This document shows, piece after piece, positions 23,573-30,165 of a DNA stretch of 30,165 nt. The stretch is taken from the IMG/VR virus record IMGVR_UViG_3300043772_001125, positions 1-30,165 of that record; one strand, given 5' to 3'. A model generated the notes under the pieces. It did not search any database. It saw nothing but the letters and a program-made list of their open reading frames with translations, and was not told where the DNA came from. How positions within the stretch are numbered: the stretch's first letter is position 1; every line of letters begins with the position of its first letter. The position numbers and the translations under genes are program-made. The stretch comes from a virus.

Positions 23573-25993
23573 ATGATGTCATTAAGAATTAAAAAAAGGG
23601 GAGGTGAAGAAGTATCATTCAACCCACAAAAAATTTATCAACGAGTTAAACGTTCAGCCAAGGGGTTGAACGTAAACTCCGATGAAATTTTTATTAAGGT
23701 AATCACTTCCGTACCAACCGAGGGGGTTATCACAACAAAAGAATTGGATAGGTTGGTGTATGAAATTGCCGCATCATATACGGGTAGTCATCACGATTAT
23801 TCCAAATTGGCGGCGAATGTGGCAATTTCATCATATCACAAGGAGACAAATCCGAGTTTTAGTCAAACAATGAAGGTATTATTTAAGGATGGTATCATCA
23901 ATGAACGTTTAATAACAATCATTGATAATTATGGTCCAGAAAAATTGGATAATGAAATCCTTCATGATAATGATTATAATTTTGACTATTTCGGGTGGAT
24001 TGCTCTACAAGGGATGTATTTGTTGAAAACTTCCAATGGTACACCAATTGAACGTCCTCAACATATGTATATGCGTATCGCTTTATGGGTGACAAATACA
24101 TACGAGGAAGCTATTGATTATTATCATTCATTGACAAAACAATTGGTATCAAAAGCAACACCAATTATGATCAACTCCGGAACATTAGTTCCACAACTTG
24201 CTTCTTGCGTATTACACTATAACGATGGTGATTCTAGAGAAGGTTTATTGGGTACGTTAAACGATATTTCAACATTTTCATCTGACGCGGCAGGAATCGG
24301 ATTGTGTATGTCAAACATTCGTTCAAAAGAAAGTAGAATCACAACATCTGGTGGTTATGCTGGGGGATTGTTAAAATATCTTAAGATTGTTAACGAATCA
24401 TTAAGATTCTTTAACCAACAAGGTAGACGACCAGGTAGTGCTGCGATTTATATTGAACCTTGGCATAAAGATATTTTTGATTTATTAGATATTAAGAAAA
24501 ATACTGGTAAAGATGAATTAAGGGCTAGGGATTTATTTACTGCGTTGTGGATTCCGGATAACTTTATGAATGCGGTTAAGGAGAACAGTGATTGGTATTT
24601 ATTCTGTCCAAATGATATTATTAAAGCGGGTATTAAACCATTACAAGAATGTTATGGTAACGAATACGAACAAAATTATGCTAAAGCGGTAAACCTAGGT
24701 CTTGGTAAAAAAGTAAAAGCGTTGGATGTATGGAATCGTATTGTTGAATCACAAATTGAAACTGGAGTACCTTATTTATGTGCTAAAGACAATGCTAATA
24801 GAAGAACAAATCACCAGAATATTGGGGTTGTTAAACAGTCCAACCTTTGTGCAGAAATTTTTCAATATTCTGATGAGGAATCCACAGCTATCTGTTCTCT
24901 ATCGTCAATTGTATTGAAGAATTTTATCATTGATGGTAAGTTTGATTTTACTTTATTATATAATGAAGTTCGTAAGGTTACTAGATCAATTAATAAGGTT
25001 ATTGATATTAATACGTATTCAACTAATCAAGGTAGAAAAGGTGGTCTTGAACAACGAGCAATTGCTATTGGTGTACAAGGTTTAGCTGATGTATTTTACA
25101 TTATGGACTACGTATTTACTTCAGAAGAGGCAAAAAAATTGAATAAACAAATTTTTGAAACAATCTACTTCGCAGCAATCACTGAAAGCAAGGATTTATG
25201 TAAATATGGTAAATACGCTCCTTATAAATTCTTCAATGGAAGTCCAATGAGTGAAGGTATTTTCCAATACGATATGTGGGGTTTAACTGAAGAAAATTTA
25301 AGTGGTATGTGGGACTGGAGTGAATTAAAAAATGAAGTTAAACAACATGGTCTTTGTAATTCATTGTTCACCGCTCAAATGCCCGTAGCTTCGTCGGCAA
25401 AGATAACCGGTTCATTTGAAATGACTGAACCAGCACATTCAGCGTTATTTAACAGACGTGTTGTTGGGGGTGAAATTTTAATTGTTAACAAGTATTTGAT
25501 TAATGATTTTGAAAAATTGGGTATTTGGTGTGAAGAATTGAAGAATGAAATTATCTTAAACGAGGGTTCAATTCAGAATGTTAACTTCAATAACTATTTG
25601 GATACTGAAGATAAAAATTATACTAAAAAGGTTAAACGTATTGAACATTTAATCCAGAAGTATAAAACCATATGGGAAATTTCTCAACGTGAATTAATCA
25701 ATATGGCGGCAGATCGTGCACCATTCATTGACCAATCACAATCAATGAATATCTATATGGGTAATCCAACTTTATCTAAAATAACATCTTCACATTTTCA
25801 TGCTTGGGAGAAGGGGTTAAAGACTTTATGTTATTATGTTAGGACTAAAGCAATTTCAACTGGGGCTAAACACTTGGCGATTGATATAACAAAAACCAAA
25901 CAACCGGTTAAAAAGACTGAAACTCCAACTGTTAACATAACACCTTCAAAACCATCGGATTCACCATTTGAATGTTTTGGTTGTTCATCTTAA
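23573..25993 (+). CDS. nrdA: Class I ribonucleotide reductase, alpha (catalytic) subunit
   Basis: An 806-residue enzyme (ATG at 23573; the next codon, also ATG, is an alternative). Residues 3-90 are an ATP-cone that senses ATP/dATP for overall activity control (RIKKRGGEEVSFNPQKIYQR). Catalytic residues are complete: Cys212 (QLASCVL) and Cys441 (TAICSLSS) as the redox pair, with Asn424, Cys426 and Glu428 in SNLCAEIF carrying the thiyl radical. The Tyr pair for radical transfer is in LCYYVRTKA. The C-terminus has the swinging CxxC pair (CFGC, 801-804) for thioredoxin- or glutaredoxin-type reduction. The presence of the cone suggests that it remains dATP-regulated, unless the cone is non-functional. 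The gene ends the operon at a terminator. Confidence 0.94.
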   Translation: MMSLRIKKRGGEEVSFNPQKIYQRVKRSAKGLNVNSDEIFIKVITSVPTEGVITTKELDRLVYEIAASYTGSHHDYSKLAANVAISSYHKETNPSFSQTMKVLFKDGIINERLITIIDNYGPEKLDNEILHDNDYNFDYFGWIALQGMYLLKTSNGTPIERPQHMYMRIALWVTNTYEEAIDYYHSLTKQLVSKATPIMINSGTLVPQLASCVLHYNDGDSREGLLGTLNDISTFSSDAAGIGLCMSNIRSKESRITTSGGYAGGLLKYLKIVNESLRFFNQQGRRPGSAAIYIEPWHKDIFDLLDIKKNTGKDELRARDLFTALWIPDNFMNAVKENSDWYLFCPNDIIKAGIKPLQECYGNEYEQNYAKAVNLGLGKKVKALDVWNRIVESQIETGVPYLCAKDNANRRTNHQNIGVVKQSNLCAEIFQYSDEESTAICSLSSIVLKNFIIDGKFDFTLLYNEVRKVTRSINKVIDINTYSTNQGRKGGLEQRAIAIGVQGLADVFYIMDYVFTSEEAKKLNKQIFETIYFAAITESKDLCKYGKYAPYKFFNGSPMSEGIFQYDMWGLTEENLSGMWDWSELKNEVKQHGLCNSLFTAQMPVASSAKITGSFEMTEPAHSALFNRRVVGGEILIVNKYLINDFEKLGIWCEELKNEIILNEGSIQNVNFNNYLDTEDKNYTKKVKRIEHLIQKYKTIWEISQRELINMAADRAPFIDQSQSMNIYMGNPTLSKITSSHFHAWEKGLKTLCYYVRTKAISTGAKHLAIDITKTKQPVKKTETPTVNITPSKPSDSPFECFGCSS

Positions 25994-26017
25994 GATGAAA
26001 TAAAAACAAAAATAGTT

Positions 26018-26049
26018 AACCCCATTCTAAAATAGTTTGGGGTTTTTTT
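26018..26049 (+). terminator. Rho-independent terminator after nrdA
   Basis: AACCCCA pairs with TGGGGTT, with a small inner CTA/TAG pairing, followed by seven T. Its core is identical to the terminator at 28501. Confidence 0.9.
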
Positions 26050-26051
26050 AT

Positions 26052-26059
26052 TATATTTG
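26052..26059 (+). promoter_or_regulatory. TATATTTG, possible -7 element for the methyltransferase gene
   Basis: This matches the Bacteroidetes -7 TAnnTTTG and is identical to the element at 18890, but no TTTG occurs at the proper -33 distance; the nearest (26036) is only 12 bases away. Transcription would start near 26066, giving a very short leader before the ATG at 26075. Confidence 0.5.
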
Positions 26060-26074
26060 TTAAAAATAAATGAT

Positions 26075-27550
26075 ATGGGAACTGAAATATTACATAAGTC
26101 AATTAACGAGAAGGATATTGAGGGTTTTTACAGACACAATTTAATGAAGAAGTTTAAGGATCTTGAAATCACTTCACCATTTGGTTGTGATGGTTTTGGG
26201 GTGTCTAAACAACATAAGATTAGGGTATTAATGGAGTTTAAGGATAAGTTAAACTTGAGGGATAAGATGGGCTTAAGTAAAGTTATTGCTCAATCCATAT
26301 TTTATGTAAAGAAGTTTTATGATAAGGGGGTGATACCACCATCAACGATATTCATTGGTGATCGTAATGAATGTGCGGTTATTCACGTTAATGATATTGT
26401 TAAGTATTTGGAGATGGGTTTTGATTGGAGTTTAGCACCATCCTCGGCGGGGAAGATTGGTGAATTGGTGGGGTTATTGATTGAGGATGTTAAGGTTAAT
26501 CCATTTATTTTTGATTCAAAAGATTTTGACCAGTGTTTTAATAAGATTTGTGATTTAACGGAGAATATTCAACGAACTGTATTGGTTACGAATAAGAATA
26601 TTACGGAGGTTTTCAATTATTTTGATAAGAATGTATTGGGTAATGTAAAGATGGGTGTTAATGACAAGGCGAATTTATTTGTTCAGTTATTGGTTAATCG
26701 CGAGGAGAATTATTTACATCCTATTAGTAAACGTGCTAAGATTGTTACTAAAGCGTTTGGTGAGGTGAATATTACGTCTAGGGATAAGTTTGAATCATTC
26801 TTCGCCCATTTTTCATCATCATATACACCATCACAAAAGGAGAAGTTGGCGGCGGTTGTTGACCGTATTGTTGAGGATACTACAAGAAGAAAACAGGGGG
26901 AATTCTTCACACCATCAATATGGGTGGACAAGGCACATGAATATATTGCTTCGGTGTATGGTGAAGATTGGAAGGAACGATATATTGTATGGGATCCTGC
27001 GTGGGGTACTGGAAATTTAACCAGGGATTATAGGTTTGGTGAATTATATTGTTCAACGTTGAATCAATCGGATATTGATACAGCTAACCAGATGGGTTTT
27101 AATCCGGAGGGTAATAAATTTCAGTTTGATTTTTTGAATGATGATTATGGTAAACTTCCTGAAGGGTTGAGGGTTGCCATTGAGGGTGGACGTGATATTA
27201 TTGTATTGATGAACCCCCCATATGCTACGGCGAATGATGGTGTATCAAAAGGTGCGACAAAAAAAGGGGTAACTAATACTATAATTGGGAATGAAATGAA
27301 CAATAATGAAATGGGTAAATCTAGTCAACAATTGTATAATCAATTTATATATAAGTTAATTAAAAAAATTGACACTAATATTTGTATGTTTACCCCACCA
27401 TTATATTTATCTGGTCCAACATCTAAAAAAATTAGGGAAATATTGTTTAATAAAATGAAGTTTGAAAAAGGTTTTATTATGGACTCAACTAATTTTGCTG
27501 ATGTTAAATCTTGGGGGTTAACATTTTCAATTTTGTCAATTAAAAAATAA
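26075..27550 (+). CDS. N6-adenine DNA methyltransferase with nuclease-like N-terminus
   Basis: A 491-residue protein. The ATG at 26075 is preferred to the TTG at 26057, which lies inside the probable -7 element. The SAM-binding motif I is DPAWGTG (307-313), with Trp where many relatives have Cys. The catalytic motif IV is NPPY (380-383). RRKQGEFFTP, just before the catalytic core, is typical of type I/IIG-like adenine methyltransferases. The N-terminus has a possible PD-(D/E)xK nuclease pattern: Asp39, then RVLMEFK with Glu54 and Lys56. Together this resembles a type IIG-like restriction-modification enzyme or a protective phage methylase. The frame stops after FSILSIKK, and the likely target-recognition part is in the next frame. 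Whether the nuclease part is active is unknown. Confidence 0.75.
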   Translation: MGTEILHKSINEKDIEGFYRHNLMKKFKDLEITSPFGCDGFGVSKQHKIRVLMEFKDKLNLRDKMGLSKVIAQSIFYVKKFYDKGVIPPSTIFIGDRNECAVIHVNDIVKYLEMGFDWSLAPSSAGKIGELVGLLIEDVKVNPFIFDSKDFDQCFNKICDLTENIQRTVLVTNKNITEVFNYFDKNVLGNVKMGVNDKANLFVQLLVNREENYLHPISKRAKIVTKAFGEVNITSRDKFESFFAHFSSSYTPSQKEKLAAVVDRIVEDTTRRKQGEFFTPSIWVDKAHEYIASVYGEDWKERYIVWDPAWGTGNLTRDYRFGELYCSTLNQSDIDTANQMGFNPEGNKFQFDFLNDDYGKLPEGLRVAIEGGRDIIVLMNPPYATANDGVSKGATKKGVTNTIIGNEMNNNEMGKSSQQLYNQFIYKLIKKIDTNICMFTPPLYLSGPTSKKIREILFNKMKFEKGFIMDSTNFADVKSWGLTFSILSIKK

Positions 27551-27576
27551 TTATTATCTTGGTTAAAAAAAAAGGT

Positions 27577-28494
27577 ATGTTTGAATTTGATATTTTAGAA
27601 TTAAATGATGAACTAGAGATAAAAAAAACTGGCGTTAAAACAATTTATAATACTGACAATAAGGTTAGTTTAAGTGATTGGATTAAAGAAATAAAGATTG
27701 GTAAAACAATGGATTTTCCACAAGTTAGTTCAGCTTTAGTTATTAAAGATATGGATGGATATGGGCGTATGACAAAAGATTCATTCGGTTATTTTCTAAA
27801 TAATGCGAATAATGTTAATGAAAATTCGGTTAACGTATCTTTATTTACAACTCCAGCGTATAAAGGTCACGGTGTTAGTGTTACTAAAGAAAATTTTTCA
27901 AGGGTTATTAATTCGTTTTCAGTTAGAAAAATGATAACATCAACTTGGATTAATTCAAAAGACGAATATTTAACCCCCAACGAACAACATCCGGAATATG
28001 AACAATTTGGTTATGATTCGATTGTATATTCATTATTCAACAATTCATCGGAACAATCATCATTAAGACAGGTTGAGTATAAGGGTAAGTTGTGGGATAT
28101 TAAGAATGAATTCTTTTGGTTATCTGTTGAACATATGAAGAAATTGGGGGATGACAATGGTTTTGACGAGTTATATAATGATTCAAGGACGGATGTTAAC
28201 CGATTTGTTTATAAGAAGTTATATGGTGAAGAAAAGGTGTATGACAAGTTATCTATTGATGCTAGATTGGTATTGGATAAGGCGAATGAACTTGTTAATA
28301 AGTCCATTAATATGCGAAGGTTGATGGCTAATGAACAGAATCATCTTCATTGTTGGGACGCTGGTTATTCCCAGTTGAAGTTGGTGTGGAAGGAATATTT
28401 TTCGGATGACTTCAAGGAGTTTAGGACGTTGTATAAGAATCTGGAGGATCGTATGCGACCATTGGTGTATGAATTAGGATTTTTGTTGAAATAA
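27577..28494 (+). CDS. C-terminal/target-recognition part of the methyltransferase, separate frame
   Basis: A 305-residue frame from the ATG at 27577 (TTG at 27559 is also possible). It begins FEFDILELND and has TIYNTDNKVSLSDWIKE, then FSVRKMITSTWINSKDEYLTP, a pattern I associate with the region after the catalytic domain in adenine methyltransferases, where target recognition lies. The rest is Tyr/Asn-rich with helical ends. It is offset by -1 from the preceding frame. One more A in the A6 run at 27542-27547 would fuse both into a single open frame. It may be a separate subunit, a frameshift product, or the second half of a broken gene. The start has only the A9GG run at 27565-27575, too near to be a normal ribosome site. 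Confidence 0.65.
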   Translation: MFEFDILELNDELEIKKTGVKTIYNTDNKVSLSDWIKEIKIGKTMDFPQVSSALVIKDMDGYGRMTKDSFGYFLNNANNVNENSVNVSLFTTPAYKGHGVSVTKENFSRVINSFSVRKMITSTWINSKDEYLTPNEQHPEYEQFGYDSIVYSLFNNSSEQSSLRQVEYKGKLWDIKNEFFWLSVEHMKKLGDDNGFDELYNDSRTDVNRFVYKKLYGEEKVYDKLSIDARLVLDKANELVNKSINMRRLMANEQNHLHCWDAGYSQLKLVWKEYFSDDFKEFRTLYKNLEDRMRPLVYELGFLLK

Positions 28495-28500
28495 ATTTTA

Positions 28501-28532
28501 ACCCCCATTCTAAAATAGTTTGGGGTTTTTTT
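28501..28532 (+). terminator. Rho-independent terminator after the methyltransferase frames
   Basis: ACCCCCA and TGGGGT arms with inner CTA/TAG pairing and seven T (28526-28532). It is a near-copy of the terminator at 26018, with one extra C. Confidence 0.9.
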
Positions 28533-28565
28533 ATTCTTTATAAAAAACGTTATGATTATATATTT

Positions 28566-29024
28566 ATGGTTATGGCGTATGGGTACACTATAGGTATAAA
28601 TTTTCCATTTAGGGATTCTATTGATGGGAAGTATTTGGATTTATCGTTGGATAACAACGAGGAGATTAGATCCAATTTAATTCATTTAATTTTAACCAGG
28701 AAGGGTAGTAGGTATTATTTACCTGATTTTGGTACTAGGTTATATGAATATTTATTTGAACCGATGGATGGTCCCACCTTTTCGGATATTGAGTCTGAGA
28801 TTCGTGATTCTGTTGGGGAGTATATTCCAGGTATTACTATCACTAATGTGTCTATTAAACCTGCGGCTGAGGATATGGATGGGAATTATGTTAATGGTGA
28901 ACAAGACCGTGAGGTTAATGTATCTGGTTTGGGACAATTGGAACATACTGCTAGGGTTAGGATTGACTATATTGTCAACGAGGGGGCGTTTAACGCGAGT
29001 GATTTTATCATATTAAATATTTAA
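28566..29024 (+). CDS. 25: Baseplate wedge protein, gp25-like
   Basis: A 152-residue protein of the GPW/gp25 family, an inner baseplate wedge part related to lysozyme-like TssE of type VI secretion; it links sheath and baseplate. Diagnostic segments are INFPFRDS, EEIRSNLIHLILTRKGSRYY and LPDFGTRLYEYLFEPMDG, then the helix DIESEIRDSVGEYIPG. The conserved Gly-Thr-Arg-Leu turn and the FEP motif are present. Starts at 28566 and 28572 (M-V-M) are both possible; the first overlaps a TATTTAT motif. The gp6-like gene begins 5 bases after its stop, the usual 25-6 neighbourhood in T4-like phages. Confidence 0.88.
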   Translation: MVMAYGYTIGINFPFRDSIDGKYLDLSLDNNEEIRSNLIHLILTRKGSRYYLPDFGTRLYEYLFEPMDGPTFSDIESEIRDSVGEYIPGITITNVSIKPAAEDMDGNYVNGEQDREVNVSGLGQLEHTARVRIDYIVNEGAFNASDFIILNI

Positions 29025-29029
29025 TTATA

Positions 29030-30165
29030 ATGGCAAACAAGAAGATATCATATACAACTAGGGATTTTCAATCTATAAGGGCTGAATTAATAAATTTCAC
29101 TAGGACTTATTATCCTGAGTTATTGGACAATTTCAATGATGCGTCCATATTTTCGGTAATGTTGGATTTGAATGCGGCGGTTGCTGATAATTTACAATTT
29201 AATATTGATCGTAGTATTCAGGAGACTGTATTACAATATGCTCAACAACCATCATCCATTTATAATATTGCTAGGACTTATGGTCTTAAGATTCCGGGAC
29301 AACGACCATCTGTTGCGTTGGTTGATTTTTCTATTACTGTTCCCGCGTTTGGTGATAAGGAGGATTTAAGATATTGTGGTATATTAAGACGTGGATCACA
29401 GGTATTGGGTGCTGGACAGGTATTTGAGAATGTTAATGATATTGATTTTTCATCCCCATTAAATGCTGAAGGGTTTCCCAATAGGTTAAAAGTTCCCAAT
29501 TTTGATGCGAATGGTACGTTGATTAATTATACCATTACAAAACGAGAAACGGTGGTTAATGGGTCAACGAAGGTGTTTAAACGAGTTATTAATACTTCAG
29601 ATGTTAGACCATTTTTTGAAATGTTTTTGCCCGAACAAAATGTTTTGGGTATTACCAGTGTATTATTAAAGGATGGTACACAATATAGTAATGTTCCTTC
29701 CGCTCAGGAGTTTTTGGGTGCTGACAATCGTTGGTATGAAGTGAAGGCATTGGCTGAAGATAGGGTGTTTATTGAAGATCCTACTAAGGTATCGGATAAA
29801 CCAGGTATTAAGGTTGGTAAATATATAACTACTAATAATAAATTCATTACTGAATATACACCTCAAGGATTTATGAAGATAACTTTTGGTGGTGGTAGTC
29901 AATCAGCGGATGAACAATTGAGGGAGTTTGCTCGTAATGGGTTTAAATTGGATTTGAATAAGTATTCTAATAATTTCGCATTGGGTAGTGTGTTAAAACC
30001 TAATTCAACGTTGTTTATACAATATAGAGTTGGTGGTGGTACTACTAGTAATGTTGGTGTTAATGTTATCACACAAGTTGGTACAGTGTCATTTTTTGTT
30101 AATGGACCGTCGGAGAATATAAATAATTCGGTTGTTAATTCATTAAGTTGTAATAACGTGACGGC
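29030..30165 (+). CDS. 6: Baseplate wedge protein, gp6-like (partial, N-terminal part)
   Basis: The frame opens with ATG at 29030 and stays open to the right edge; 378 residues are visible. The N-terminus has the gp6/J-type hallmark: YTTRDFQSIRAELINFTRTY, then a segment with FNDASIFSVMLDLNAAVADN and a helix with EtvLQYAQQPSSIYNIARTYGL. After it come beta-rich segments (RPSVALVDFSITV, then GILRRGSQVLGAGQVFENVN), as in the domain that dimerises to join wedges around the hub. T4 gp6 is 660 residues, so roughly half or more may be missing. It follows the gp25-like gene, as expected. The C-terminal part needs the adjoining sequence. Confidence 0.85.
   Translation, partial: MANKKISYTTRDFQSIRAELINFTRTYYPELLDNFNDASIFSVMLDLNAAVADNLQFNIDRSIQETVLQYAQQPSSIYNIARTYGLKIPGQRPSVALVDFSITVPAFGDKEDLRYCGILRRGSQVLGAGQVFENVNDIDFSSPLNAEGFPNRLKVPNFDANGTLINYTITKRETVVNGSTKVFKRVINTSDVRPFFEMFLPEQNVLGITSVLLKDGTQYSNVPSAQEFLGADNRWYEVKALAEDRVFIEDPTKVSDKPGIKVGKYITTNNKFITEYTPQGFMKITFGGGSQSADEQLREFARNGFKLDLNKYSNNFALGSVLKPNSTLFIQYRVGGGTTSNVGVNVITQVGTVSFFVNGPSENINNSVVNSLSCNNVT

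Larger units (their letters stand above)
26020..28535 (+). repeat. Cassette bounded by a 33-base direct repeat (duplicated terminator)
   Basis: Bases 26020-26052 and 28503-28535 are identical over 33 positions, including the hairpin loop, and the match extends a few bases leftward through TTAA if one extra C in the second copy is allowed. The repeats enclose exactly the two methyltransferase frames. The other terminators of this window have unrelated loops, so function alone does not explain the identity. This fits insertion of a cassette with duplication of, or recombination at, the terminator. Confidence 0.85.

Noticed and set aside
26036-26039. TTTG as the -33 element paired with TATATTTG at 26052
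   Set aside because: The gap is 12 bases, well short of the 19-21 expected, and this TTTG is part of the terminator stem.
26057-26074. TTG at 26057 as start of the methyltransferase
   Set aside because: It is part of the TATATTTG element and would leave no leader; the in-frame ATG at 26075 is better.
27541-27548. Classical -1 slippery heptamer at the methyltransferase frame junction
   Set aside because: In the zero frame the string is T-AAA-AAA-T, which does not fit X-XXY-YYZ, and no strong following stem was seen. Slippage on the A run stays possible but is not the standard signal.
1-30165. tRNA genes, CRISPR arrays, insertion sequences with transposase
   Set aside because: I read for cloverleaf-like ends, regularly spaced direct repeats and transposase motifs and found none. 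Without a covariance search a tRNA could be overlooked, but the gaps are too short to hold one except 14861-14963 and 18839-18928, which are accounted for by terminator, inverted repeat and promoter elements.

Overview
The window looks like part of the genome of a T4-like (contractile-tailed) double-stranded DNA phage whose host is probably a member of the Bacteroidetes. Three things support the phage call: a gp32-type single-strand binding protein, a UvsX recombinase and a gp41-type helicase sit in one block; gp53-, gp25- and gp6-type baseplate wedge proteins are present; and every gene reads on the + strand with tight spacing. Three things support the host call: the DNA is very AT-rich, nearly all genes lack a Shine-Dalgarno sequence, and at least one promoter fits the Bacteroidetes pattern TTTG-N20-TAnnTTTG. 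These are family-level readings from sequence alone; no database search was run.

Layout. (1) 1-12950, tail and baseplate: the C-terminal part of a probable tape-measure-like protein, a 1719-residue baseplate protein with N-terminal repeats and an OmpA-like domain, a gp53-like LysM wedge protein, and a 2080-residue hub-like protein ending in a probable peptidoglycan hydrolase. A terminator follows. (2) 13009-14860: a tail-fibre-like protein built from two copies of a ~253-residue module, plus a small companion gene, then a terminator. (3) 14964-15852: a small unknown gene and a proline-rich/coiled-coil protein, then a terminator. (4) 15885-16869: the gp32-like gene with its own promoter and terminator. 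(5) 16893-18838: uvsX, a 50-residue ribbon-helix-helix protein, and a free-standing HNH endonuclease overlapping it. (6) 18848-26049: a perfect 15-bp inverted repeat and a Bacteroidetes-type promoter, then an operon of 5'-3' exonuclease, an unknown 150-residue protein, gp41-like helicase carrying an intein, nrdB and nrdA, ended by a terminator. (7) 26052-28532: a DNA adenine methyltransferase in two reading frames, probably one gene split by a single missing A, enclosed by two copies of the same terminator. (8) 28566-30165: gp25-like and the start of gp6-like baseplate genes, running off the right edge.

How it works together. Blocks 1, 2 and 8 build the tail tip that recognises, anchors to and drills through the cell envelope. 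Blocks 4 to 6 make the replication and recombination machinery and the deoxynucleotides it consumes. Three different selfish or acquired elements sit among the replication genes: an HNH endonuclease beside uvsX, an intein in the P-loop of the helicase, and the methyltransferase cassette between nrdA and the baseplate genes. The most unusual items are the helicase intein, which has the residues of the rare class 3 mechanism and a decayed LAGLIDADG domain, and the methyltransferase cassette between duplicated terminators. There is no gene-free stretch longer than 300 bases. I saw no tRNA, rRNA or CRISPR array.
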